Positions 45,239 to 53,317 of a DNA stretch of 64,000 nt are shown here, piece by piece. Source of the stretch: Acidilutibacter cellobiosedens (GTDB lineage: Bacteria > Bacillota > Clostridia > Tissierellales > Acidilutibacteraceae); NCBI RefSeq assembly GCF_004103715.1, contig NZ_CP035282.1:2346673-2410672 (forward strand), written 5' to 3'. The notes beneath the pieces were generated by a model. That model did no database searches, was not told the origin of the DNA, and was given only the letters and a program-made list of their open reading frames with translations. The translations under genes were made by a program, and so were the position numbers. Numbering within the stretch: the stretch's first letter is position 1; each line of letters opens with the position of its first letter.

Positions 45239-46288
45239 TTAAAATACATTGGATGCCTTTAATACTTTATAAGAAACAACAAGCATTGTTAAATAAATTA
45301 ATCCCCACAATCCGTAGGCTTTTAATCCAATAAACATAATCGCCAATACTAAAACTGGATGTATCCCAAGAGAAACAGACACGATTTTGGGTTCTATCAC
45401 TTGTCTGACTACACTTATTATCAAATACAATATTATAATTCCCAATGCAACAAAATATTCCTTCATAATAAAATATATGATTGCTAAAGGTATGTATATT
45501 AACCCAGGCCCTAATATCGGCAAAATATCGGCTATTGCACAGACAATGCTTAAGACTAATCCATATTTGATTCTAAATATAGAAAAACCTATAAGGGTTT
45601 GCAAAAAGGTTAAAAAATAAATTAAACAATAAGATTTAACATATTTAGTAATCATGTCAATTCCTTCATGCTTAATGTTGCTCATTTTTATTTTAGCTTT
45701 CTCTGAAAAAATAGATTTTACCTTTTCATTTATTTTATCCATATCCCTTGAAAAGAAATAAGTGGAAATAATGATAACAAATAATGCTGTAATTCCCATA
45801 GGCACACGCATAGCAATGGACACTAAGCCGTTTAAGCCCTTTCCCAATATATTAAAGCCGCCTTTAACAATATTGGATATGTTTTCGCTGTTTTCTTCCA
45901 CAAAGGACGGATCTATATCTTCAAAATATACACCTACTCTTGAAATAAAATCCTGTATTGGTTTTAAAATTTTATCTATATCTATTGCAGAAATATTTAT
46001 CAGAAGAAGTTTTAATTCGTTTATTGCCTTAGAAAAAAATAAATATACAATTAAAAAAAATAACGAATATATTATAAGGGATGCTAAAAAAGAGGGCAGC
46101 CCTTTTTTCAATTTTAATTTGTCTCTAAAAAATCTGACTAAAGGCTGAATTAAAAAGGCTATTCCAAATGATATAAAAAAAGGAAAAGTATAAGAAATTG
46201 TTTTAACAAACAGAATAAAAATTAAAGTATATATAACTAAAAATATGCCGAAATGTTTTAATTCATTAACAAACTTTTCATTAAACAT
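45239..46288 (-). CDS. ytvI: AI-2E family transporter, YtvI-like sporulation membrane protein
   Basis: A 349-residue polytopic protein of the AI-2E/PerM family: about eight helices with a large loop (about residues 110-150) and the conserved ADILPILGPGLIYIPLAI and IHPVLVLAIMFIGLKAYGLWG segments. The length and N-terminal pattern fit the YtvI subgroup found in spore formers, but general AI-2E exporters look similar. The transported substrate is unknown. Confidence 0.75.
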   Translation of the reverse strand: MFNEKFVNELKHFGIFLVIYTLIFILFVKTISYTFPFFISFGIAFLIQPLVRFFRDKLKLKKGLPSFLASLIIYSLFFLIVYLFFSKAINELKLLLINISAIDIDKILKPIQDFISRVGVYFEDIDPSFVEENSENISNIVKGGFNILGKGLNGLVSIAMRVPMGITALFVIIISTYFFSRDMDKINEKVKSIFSEKAKIKMSNIKHEGIDMITKYVKSYCLIYFLTFLQTLIGFSIFRIKYGLVLSIVCAIADILPILGPGLIYIPLAIIYFIMKEYFVALGIIILYLIISVVRQVIEPKIVSVSLGIHPVLVLAIMFIGLKAYGLWGLIYLTMLVVSYKVLKASNVF

Positions 46289-46598
46289 TTATCATACCAC
46301 CATCTTTACAAATGTTTCCTTATTATACTTTAAATTTGAAATTAACTTTTGAACTGATTAGTAGTTATAGTTTATATGAAAAAATATTTAATGTCAACAT
46401 ATTCAAAAAATCAAAGTTATAGAAAAATTCTTTTCAATTGTTCTACAATCCCTATAACTAAATTAGATAAAAGCAGCATAATCCAAATCCATTATATATA
46501 AAACTTCCTTTTCAGCTAAATAAACATAAACTGAAAAGGAAGTTTTATATCTTTTAAATTTAAGTTACTGAATTTTCACCGTTTTGTCGAGTCATTAA
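46289..46598. other. Intergenic region between ytvI-like gene and aminotransferase
   Basis: 310 bases with no credible gene. It has a TATAAT-like box 40 bases before the ytvI-like start (minus strand), an AGTTATAG/CTATAACT inverted pair about 46,420-46,460, and the strong hairpin listed separately. Confidence 0.6.
46498..46550 (-). terminator. Hairpin after the aminotransferase gene
   Basis: An 18-bp stem, ATAAAACTTCCTTTTCAG and its complement, with a 15-base loop, about 50 bases after the aminotransferase stop. It is symmetrical enough to work on both strands. Confidence 0.7.
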
Positions 46599-47777
46599 TT
46601 ATATAGACTTCATTGCCTTATCTATACGCTCTAAGGCTATCTGTATGTTTTCAATTGAATTGGCGTAGGACAATCTCAGGTAACCTTCCCCCACTTCCCC
46701 GAAGCCGGTTCCTGCCAACACAGAAACCCCTGCTTCATATAATAAATAATTCTCCAGCTCTTTGCTGCTCTTTCCGGTTCCCGTGATATTAGGAAATACA
46801 TAAAATGCTCCCTTAGGTTTCAGGCATTTAAATCCTTTTATGGAATTTAAGCCGTCTACTATCAGATCTCTTCTTCTCCTGAATTCTTCAATCATTTTAT
46901 CTATTTCATCCTGGGGCCCCAAAAGCGCTTCAACTCCCGCCACTTGAGTAAAGGTTGCGACGCAAGCATTGCTGTTAACCATTAGCTTGCTCATCTTTTC
47001 TGCTAACTCTTCATTCATTATGCCATATCCTAACCTCCAGCCGGTCATGGCATAAGCTTTAGAAAACCCATCAACTACTATTGTCCAATCCTTCAACTCA
47101 GGTATGGAGGCTATGGATTTTACTTCGCCCGAATATACTATCCTGTCATATATTTCATCCGATAATACATATATTCCTTTCCCTTTTATTGCATTGGCAA
47201 TTTCATCAATGTCATCAGGAGTCAAGACTCCTCCTGTAGGATTTGCAGGAGAATTAATCACAATAAGTTTTGTTTTATTTGTTATCTTTGATTTAAGCTC
47301 CTCTATATCCAATCTGAATCCTTTTTCTTCTTTTATCTGTATAGGAACGGGAACAGCTCCCAAAAAATAAATCAGGTTGCCGTACGTGGGATATCCGGGA
47401 TCAGGATAAATAACTTCATCTCCGGGATTTACAAGGGCTAAAAATGTATAAAATATAGCGGGCTTTGCACCGGGTGTAACAACTATTTCTTTAGGGTTTG
47501 TATCTATATTTTTATGTTTTTTTACATATTTTGTAATTGCTTCTCTCAAAGGAAGATATCCTTGCGTCGTTGCATAATGGGTATATCCTAAATTCAAAGC
47601 TTCCTTCCCTTTTTCTACGATGTTTTTCGGTGTATCAAAATCAGGCTCCCCTATTTCAAAATGAATAATATTTTTCCCTTGCGCCTCCAATTCCTTCGTT
47701 TTAGCAAGAATTTCAAAGGCCGCTTCCCCTTTTAATCTTCCTGCTCTATCTGCAAATATGTTAGCTGTCATTCTCAT
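46599..47777 (-). CDS. PLP-dependent class I aminotransferase (AspC/PatA-like)
   Basis: A 392-residue fold-type I aminotransferase. NSPANPTGGVL, YVLSDEIYDRIVY and the PLP lysine in DGFSKAYAMTGWRLGYG are clear; EGYLRLSYANS carries the substrate arginine. It is closest in pattern to aspartate/aromatic aminotransferases of the Bacillus AspB/PatA type. It follows panB in the same direction (about 110 bases apart), so a link to branched-chain keto acid supply is possible but not shown. Confidence 0.92.
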   Translation of the reverse strand: MRMTANIFADRAGRLKGEAAFEILAKTKELEAQGKNIIHFEIGEPDFDTPKNIVEKGKEALNLGYTHYATTQGYLPLREAITKYVKKHKNIDTNPKEIVVTPGAKPAIFYTFLALVNPGDEVIYPDPGYPTYGNLIYFLGAVPVPIQIKEEKGFRLDIEELKSKITNKTKLIVINSPANPTGGVLTPDDIDEIANAIKGKGIYVLSDEIYDRIVYSGEVKSIASIPELKDWTIVVDGFSKAYAMTGWRLGYGIMNEELAEKMSKLMVNSNACVATFTQVAGVEALLGPQDEIDKMIEEFRRRRDLIVDGLNSIKGFKCLKPKGAFYVFPNITGTGKSSKELENYLLYEAGVSVLAGTGFGEVGEGYLRLSYANSIENIQIALERIDKAMKSI

Positions 47778-47891
47778 TCACCATCCTCAATTATATTTTC
47801 CAATTTGTGCATTGTCTTTGCCTATACTAATCTGTCATTTTACCTATATAGGTAAAATGGCAGATTAATCTTATATAAAACTTTGTTTCTT

Positions 47892-48746
47892 TTATTGTTC
47901 AAATTCTTTGAATAAAGCCTCGAACTGCTCCTTGCTGTCCTTAATATGATATACATGCTTGTCCTCCGGGAATTTCACATTTTTTACATCACTTATATAT
48001 TCCTTAAAGGCTTCTGTTATAATCTCCGCAACGTTTGCATATTTCTTTACAAACTTTGGTGTAAACGCTTGGAACATCCCCAACATGTCTCCACAAATAA
48101 GCAATTGTCCGTCGCATGGAGCTCCGGCTCCTATGGAATACACTGGTATGCTGAGTTTTTTACTTATATACTCTGTAACTTCAGGCGGAACCGCTTCTAA
48201 CAATAATGCCCTTGCTCCGGCTTCTTCAATTGCCAAAGCATCTTTAATAAGCTCTCTGGCACTGTCAATTGTTCTGCCCTGTGCTTTAAATCCTCCCAAT
48301 TGTCCGGAACTTTGAGGTGTAAGACCTATATGACCGAACACGACAATCCCAGCATCGGAAATCGCTTTAATTCTACTAATAACTCTTCTTCCGCCCTCTA
48401 ATTTAATTGCATCTACATTCGCTTCCTTTAAAAATCCACATGCATTATTAACTGCGTCCTCATCTGATATCTGATAAGATCCAAAAGGCATATCTCCTAT
48501 AACAAATGTATTTGGTGCACCTCTTCTAACTGCTTGACAGTGAGAAATACAATCATCCATTGTAACCGGAATAGTTCCTTGATATCCTAATACAACCATA
48601 CCTAAAGAATCCCCCACAAGTATCATATCAATCCCCGCTTGCTCAGCGAAAGATGCCATCGGAAAATCATAGGCAGTTACCCACGATACTTTCTCACCGT
48701 TTTTCTTCATCTGATAAAAATCTAATATTGTTTTTTTCTTACTCAT
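47892..48746 (-). CDS. panB: 3-methyl-2-oxobutanoate hydroxymethyltransferase
   Basis: A 284-residue PanB that adds a hydroxymethyl group from methylene-THF to 2-oxoisovalerate, giving ketopantoate for pantothenate and CoA. VTAYDFPMASFAEQAG, VGDSLGMVVLGY, metal site D/D/E in DSLG, GDMPFGSY and KLEGG are typical. The ATG at 48746 follows TAGGAGG. It stands alone without panC or panD, and the aminotransferase downstream could supply or use the keto acid. Confidence 0.93.
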   Translation of the reverse strand: MSKKKTILDFYQMKKNGEKVSWVTAYDFPMASFAEQAGIDMILVGDSLGMVVLGYQGTIPVTMDDCISHCQAVRRGAPNTFVIGDMPFGSYQISDEDAVNNACGFLKEANVDAIKLEGGRRVISRIKAISDAGIVVFGHIGLTPQSSGQLGGFKAQGRTIDSARELIKDALAIEEAGARALLLEAVPPEVTEYISKKLSIPVYSIGAGAPCDGQLLICGDMLGMFQAFTPKFVKKYANVAEIITEAFKEYISDVKNVKFPEDKHVYHIKDSKEQFEALFKEFEQ

Positions 48747-48823
48747 ATTAATTCTCCTCCTAAAATATATTATTATAACCATACGCTAAATTTAACTGAA
48801 ACCCAGATTTTTCTGATATTTTA

Positions 48824-49036
48824 TCAGTCAGTTCTACAAGAGTATTCCCCATCTTCAGCCAAGTCCTTTTTCATTCTTGAAACAAAAGATGATAGACTCG
48901 ATACAATATAACCCAATTCCTCTTTGTTCTCTGCATAACCCTCCCCGCTGATTAAATAATTTTTCAGCTGTTGCTTTTCATTTTGTTTCTCCCATTTAAA
49001 TAATATATAGTGTGTTCTTCTATATAGTACGCCGTA
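48824..49036 (-). pseudogene. Possible gene remnant in the panB leader
   Basis: An open frame of 70 codons between two stops with no ATG, GTG or well-placed TTG at its beginning. Its translation is protein-like (YILFKWEKQNEKQ, SSLSSFVSRMKKDLAED) with helical, charged character. It starts inside the operator region, so it could be the C-terminal remnant of a lost small regulator, or simply an untranslated leader of panB. Confidence 0.3.
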
Positions 49037-49051
49037 TTATTATATAGTACC
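49026..49051 (+). promoter_or_regulatory. Operator-like element, copy 1
   Basis: AGTAC-GCC-GTATT followed 20 bases from its start by another AGTAC: three half-sites on one face of the helix. It lies at the predicted start point of the minus-strand promoter. Confidence 0.6.
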
Positions 49052-49054
49052 AAA

Positions 49055-49083
49055 ATTATATCATGAATATAATTATTAATCAA
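49055..49083 (-). promoter_or_regulatory. Promoter toward panB
   Basis: On the minus strand TTGATT (49083-49078), a 17-bp spacer, TATAAT (49060-49055). Operator copy 1 starts 4 bases after the -10 box. Confidence 0.75.
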
Positions 49084-49139
49084 TAGGACAAATTTAAAAA
49101 ATATACGAAATTTTTACAAAATTTATTTTTTTAAAACTA

Positions 49140-49168
49140 TTGATTTTAAGAAATAAGCATGCTAATAT
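49140..49168 (+). promoter_or_regulatory. Promoter of the first alpha/beta hydrolase gene
   Basis: TTGATT (49140-49145), a 17-bp spacer, TAATAT (49163-49168). It has the same -35 box as the divergent promoter; operator copy 2 lies about 20 bases after the expected start. Confidence 0.65.
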
Positions 49169-49195
49169 TATATTAATATATACGTTCTATATTAC

Positions 49196-49221
49196 AGTAT
49201 GCCGTACTATGTTGTAGTATG
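49196..49221 (+). promoter_or_regulatory. Operator-like element, copy 2
   Basis: AGTAT-GCC-GTACT with a further AGTAT 20 bases from the start. It matches copy 1 at 19 of 26 positions with no gaps, and four of the seven differences are C/T or A/G changes. Confidence 0.6.
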
Positions 49222-49297
49222 TTTGTGCGAATTTAACGTATCCATGTATAATAATGCGATACAGCATAATTATAATCTTATATAAAGGAGAGTTGAT

Positions 49298-50062
49298 ATG
49301 GAAAAGCCGGTAGTTATCACTCATAACAATCAAAATATGATAGGAATGTTACACGAAACATCCGATAAAAAAACATCTCCTTGGATTATCATGATTCAAG
49401 GTATCGGAGACGCTAAAGCAGAAAAACATAGAATGTTTATAAAAATTGGCAGACGATTAGCAAACAAAGGAATAAATTCCTTGAGAATTGACCTCCTGGG
49501 ATATGGAGACAGTGAAGGTGATTTTGAAGATATAACTGTTTCCGAAGAAATAAACCAGGTAATCACATGTATAGATTGGCTGAAACATAATAAAAACGCT
49601 AAAGATATAGGATTGCTGGGATACAGTTTAGGAGGTTGCGTGGCTGCTTGTACGGCCGCAAGAATAAAAGAAATCAAAACATTGGTATTATGGTCACCGG
49701 TTTCTAACCTATACTGGAACTTGTTAAATTATATAGGAGAAGAAGAATTTCTTAAAGGACTGGATGGGAAAACGATTTGTATACCCGACGGTGATGCGTT
49801 AAAGGGAAATTTCTTTAAAGAATTAGCCCAAATTGACCCTGTTGAAGAAATAAAAACTTATCAAAACCCTATTCTATTGATTCAGGGCACTTCCGATACA
49901 GCTATTTCTCCAATAAACGCATATAGATACAGGGAATCTTTTACTAACTTAAATAGCACGGTTCATTTTATAGAAGGAGCTGGCCACACATATGACAAAC
50001 TTGAACATGAAAAACAGCTCCTTGATTCAACTGAAGAATGGTTTGCAAAAACTTTGCTGTAG
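49298..50062 (+). CDS. Alpha/beta hydrolase (S33-like), paralogue 1
   Basis: A 254-residue soluble alpha/beta hydrolase. Nucleophile Ser110 in GYSLGG, Asp200 in GTSDTAIS and His230 in GAGHTY form the expected triad. IDLLGYGDSEGDF is shared with esterases of the serine aminopeptidase/BAAT group. It closely resembles the gene at 51746 (same length and shared LWSPVSN, EFLKG, FF.EL motifs), with an amino-acid symporter between. The substrate is unknown; an ester or amide of an amino acid is a guess from context. AAAGGAGAG precedes the ATG. Confidence 0.88.
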   Translation: MEKPVVITHNNQNMIGMLHETSDKKTSPWIIMIQGIGDAKAEKHRMFIKIGRRLANKGINSLRIDLLGYGDSEGDFEDITVSEEINQVITCIDWLKHNKNAKDIGLLGYSLGGCVAACTAARIKEIKTLVLWSPVSNLYWNLLNYIGEEEFLKGLDGKTICIPDGDALKGNFFKELAQIDPVEEIKTYQNPILLIQGTSDTAISPINAYRYRESFTNLNSTVHFIEGAGHTYDKLEHEKQLLDSTEEWFAKTLL

Positions 50063-50237
50063 CGGACATGATTCGTCGGTACAGTAATGTCTATATCAAA
50101 AATTATCCTTTCATGAGCAAACGTTTTTAATAATTATTGAAAACAAAGTTTAAAATTTACATCTTTGCCTCGGCTATAGATTTAAAAAAATATTATACTG
50201 ACCTATAAATTATAAAAAATTTAGGGAGATGATGATT

Positions 50238-51605
50238 GTGGCATTTGAAAATTTTATTTATGCATTGGGCAACGAATTATGGAGTAAATGGGTTTTAATA
50301 GCATTATTAGGCACCGGTATAATTGTATTATTTGCTACGAGCGGCATCCAAAAATATTTAGGTTTAGCATTAAAAAAGACTTTTAAATCCTATTTTAAAG
50401 GTACAAAAGCCGAGAAAGACCAAAAAGAAGTAGCAGGAAACATATCTCTGGTAAAAGCATTATTTACGGCTTTATCGTCAAGCATTGGAGTAGGTAACGT
50501 TGTCGGAGTCGGTACAGCTATTGCCATGGGTGGTCCCGGTGCCGTACTGTGGATGTGGATTTCAGGATTATTGGGAATGGGATTAAAGTATGCGGAAGTA
50601 GTGCTTTCTCTTGTTTACAGACAACAAGATGAAAATGGAATATATCGAGGTGGTCCGATGTATGTATATAAAAACGGACTACACGCTAAGTGGGCAGGTT
50701 ATATATTTGCTATTATTATATCGGTGGTATCATTAATAAGTTTAAATATGGTTCAAATAGGTTCCGCAGCAAGTTCTTTAAAAACAGCCTTCAATATTCC
50801 TCCTATAGTAACAGGAATAATTGCAACAATAATTGTGGCTCTGGTTATTTTAGGCGGATTGGATCGTTTAAGCAAAGCTGCTTATGCGTCGGTTTCCGTA
50901 ATGACCACATTTTTCGTTGCAGGTGGATTGATTGTACTAATATTAAATATTACAAAGATACCTGGTGCAATTGCTCTTATATTTAAATCCGGATTAACCG
51001 GACAAGCTGCTGTCGGAGGCTTTGCAGGATCGACAATTATGGCGGCAACCAGATACGGAGTAGCAAGAGGTTTACTTGCAAACGAAGCGGGCTGCGGAAG
51101 TGCGCCTATGGCTCACTCTACAGCAAAGGCAAAACATCCCTGCGAGCAAGGACTATACGGAATATCCGAAGTATTTATCGTTTCCTATATAGTATGTACT
51201 TTTACAGCACTTGTTATATTAGTAACAGGTGTTTGGAAAACCGGCGAAGACGGGGTAACTTTAGTTGTCCATGCATTTTCTAAAAATTTGGGGTTTGTGG
51301 GTGAAGCTATAGTAGCCATAACCATTGCATCATTTGCTGTTAAAACAATTTTCGGAGGAAGCTGGTACGGGCAGACAGGTATGGCATATGTGGCAGGTAC
51401 AAAAGGCATTCTGCCATACAAAATTGTAAGCTTAATATTGTGCTTTATAGGCTCACTGTTAGGGTCTGATTTCTTATTTGCACTAACCGATACTGCAAAC
51501 GGTTTCGCCGTTTTAGTAAATTTGGTTTCCGTGCTCTTGTTAATAAAGGTAGTACGTGCACAAACCAAGGAATATTTTAGTCGCGAAGATGCAAAAATAG
51601 TATAG
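50238..51605 (+). CDS. AGCS-family sodium:alanine/glycine symporter
   Basis: A 455-residue membrane transporter with about 11 helices. The family signature region SSIGVGNVVGVGTAIAMGGPGA is present, as are GPMYV, LLANEAGCGSAPMAHSTAKA and a late GGSWYGQTG. It imports small neutral amino acids (alanine, glycine or D-alanine in characterised members) with sodium. The GTG at 50238 has GGGAG at suitable spacing; ATGs at 50229 and 50232 are too close to it. It is flanked by paralogous hydrolases, suggesting that they supply or process its substrate. Confidence 0.9.
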   Translation: MAFENFIYALGNELWSKWVLIALLGTGIIVLFATSGIQKYLGLALKKTFKSYFKGTKAEKDQKEVAGNISLVKALFTALSSSIGVGNVVGVGTAIAMGGPGAVLWMWISGLLGMGLKYAEVVLSLVYRQQDENGIYRGGPMYVYKNGLHAKWAGYIFAIIISVVSLISLNMVQIGSAASSLKTAFNIPPIVTGIIATIIVALVILGGLDRLSKAAYASVSVMTTFFVAGGLIVLILNITKIPGAIALIFKSGLTGQAAVGGFAGSTIMAATRYGVARGLLANEAGCGSAPMAHSTAKAKHPCEQGLYGISEVFIVSYIVCTFTALVILVTGVWKTGEDGVTLVVHAFSKNLGFVGEAIVAITIASFAVKTIFGGSWYGQTGMAYVAGTKGILPYKIVSLILCFIGSLLGSDFLFALTDTANGFAVLVNLVSVLLLIKVVRAQTKEYFSREDAKIV

Positions 51606-51637
51606 ATATTAAATAACAGATAATTGAATAGAACAGT

Positions 51638-51659
51638 GAGGTGGAAAATTTCCACCTCC
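51638..51659 (+). terminator. Palindrome after the symporter gene
   Basis: GAGGTGGAAA pairs with TTTCCACCTC with almost no loop, 35 bases after the stop. No T-run follows, so termination is uncertain. Confidence 0.35.
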
Positions 51660-51745
51660 TGCCTATCGTCTTATTTCATATGACAACTATCCTGACACAT
51701 AGGGTAAATATAATTTATATTAATCATCTATGAAGGAGGCATATT

Positions 51746-52528
51746 ATGCAAGAAAGTACTTGGATTGAAAGCAGAGGATATAAAATATTAAGCATTTTAG
51801 AATATGATAAAGATGAAAATAAAGGAAAAAATTTGGTAGTTTTAATTCACGGATTTGTCGGCACAAAAATAGAACCTCATAGGATGTACAAAAAACTTTC
51901 GGAAAGATTATCAAAAATAGGATACTCCGTCGTAAGATTCGATTTTGTAGGTTCAGGGGATAGTGAAGGCGATTTCAAAAATATGACCATAAGCGGAGAA
52001 ATAGAAGACGGAATAAACGTTATAGAATATTATAAAAAAGAATTCAATACAGAAAAACTATATATCTTAGGATTCAGCATGGGCGGCTGTGTAGCTTCAA
52101 TATTGGCATCTAAAGTTAATAGTGACGGGCTTGTATTATGGTCCCCGGTGTCTAATCCCTTTTGGAACTTCTATAATCTACTTAGCCACGACGAATTTCT
52201 CAAAGGAATTAAGGGTAATGATATAGACTATTTAGGAGATGTGGTAGGCAAAGACTTCTTCAACGAATTATTGTATATTAATCCTTTGGAATATGCCAAA
52301 AACTATAAGAATCCGGTTTTGATAATTCAAGGAAGCGGAGATTGCGACGTATTGCCGATAAATTCATACTGCTATAATATGGTATTTCCCAACAGTTCAG
52401 TGCATATAATTGAAAATGCGGACCACTGCTATTCTTCTTCAGCCTTCGAAAAGGAATTGTTAAATTATTCTGTGGACTATTTTCTCAAAAATAAAGATAA
52501 ACAAAAATGTATAGAAGCATATAATTAA
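51746..52528 (+). CDS. Alpha/beta hydrolase (S33-like), paralogue 2
   Basis: A 260-residue hydrolase homologous to the gene at 49298. Triad Ser111 (GFSMGG), Asp199 (GSGDCD) and His227 (NADHCY); oxyanion segment LIHGFVGTKIEPHRM. The two share the order of all motifs, but the cap region differs, so substrates may differ too. GAAGGAGG precedes the ATG. It ends in a strong terminator shared with the converging nicotinamidase-like gene. Confidence 0.88.
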   Translation: MQESTWIESRGYKILSILEYDKDENKGKNLVVLIHGFVGTKIEPHRMYKKLSERLSKIGYSVVRFDFVGSGDSEGDFKNMTISGEIEDGINVIEYYKKEFNTEKLYILGFSMGGCVASILASKVNSDGLVLWSPVSNPFWNFYNLLSHDEFLKGIKGNDIDYLGDVVGKDFFNELLYINPLEYAKNYKNPVLIIQGSGDCDVLPINSYCYNMVFPNSSVHIIENADHCYSSSAFEKELLNYSVDYFLKNKDKQKCIEAYN

Positions 52529-52538
52529 AGTTATCAAA

Positions 52539-52574
52539 GTTACGGAGCCGGTCAGAAAACCGGCTCCGTTAACT
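52539..52574. terminator. Bidirectional G+C-rich terminator
   Basis: GTTACGGAGCCGGT pairs with ACCGGCTCCGTTAAC around a short loop, between convergent genes. It is unusually G+C-rich for this window. A-rich flank upstream and T-poor downstream. Confidence 0.7.
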
Positions 52575-52589
52575 ACATATATTTCAAAA

Positions 52590-53120
52590 TCAATCTATAA
52601 TTTGAATCTGACACATCTTCATTGCATTTAAAGCATTTTGATGGCTTTCCGGAGTCACTCCCGCACAACATTTTGCATCTACCGATATTTTTACTTCCGG
52701 CAGAAATGTCTTTATTGTTAATGCATTGGAAATCACACAAATATCGGTACAAAGTCCTATTAATTCTATTTCTTCTATTGACTCATTTCCATCCATTTTT
52801 ACCAACTGCTGAGCCAGTTCTTTTGAACCAAATGTATTTTTGTTGTATATGGTACTTTTCGTATCTTCCATTAATTGTTTAATATCTTTTTGCAGCTCCC
52901 ATCCGTATGTGCCTTCTATACAATGCTCTACGGACAAATATTTACCTTCCTGAGTGGATAAATAATCTTTTTTATGAGTATCTCTGGTGTATATAATATT
53001 GCCCTCGAAATCCTTTATCTTTTGAATTACATCCGGAAGAATACCCATTGCCTCTTTCGTTCCCAATGCTCCATCTATAAAATCATTTTGCATATCAACT
53101 ACAATCAATACCTTATTCAT
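52590..53120 (-). CDS. Isochorismatase-family cysteine hydrolase, nicotinamidase-like
   Basis: A 176-residue cysteine hydrolase. The catalytic triad is Asp9 (VVDMQNDF), Lys94 and Cys128 (LCTDICV). Metal ligands Asp47, His49 (TRDTHKKD) and His66 (HCIEGT) are those of nicotinamidases, making PncA (nicotinamide to nicotinate) the best guess. It converges on the hydrolase gene. It could belong to NAD salvage. Confidence 0.82.
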   Translation of the reverse strand: MNKVLIVVDMQNDFIDGALGTKEAMGILPDVIQKIKDFEGNIIYTRDTHKKDYLSTQEGKYLSVEHCIEGTYGWELQKDIKQLMEDTKSTIYNKNTFGSKELAQQLVKMDGNESIEEIELIGLCTDICVISNALTIKTFLPEVKISVDAKCCAGVTPESHQNALNAMKMCQIQIID

Positions 53121-53317
53121 CTAATTTCCTCCCTATTTCTATACATTCCTTGATCTTGATCCTCATAGAGCTTTATTGCTTTTTTCCTCACAGTTTATAT
53201 AATCATTCTTGAATTTTTTTACAGATATGACATTATGCTTATTCATATACATAGTACCATAAAAACCAGTATTGTTCCAATATTTAGAATTTATTTTTTA
53301 AAGCTATAAAAAGCACC

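Larger units (their letters stand above)
48747..49297. other. Divergent regulatory region between panB and the hydrolase gene
   Basis: 551 bases holding two divergent SigA-type promoters, two copies of a 26-bp operator-like element, and on the minus strand a 70-codon open stretch (48824-49036) without a usable start codon. Otherwise A+T-rich with no further gene seen. Confidence 0.7.
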
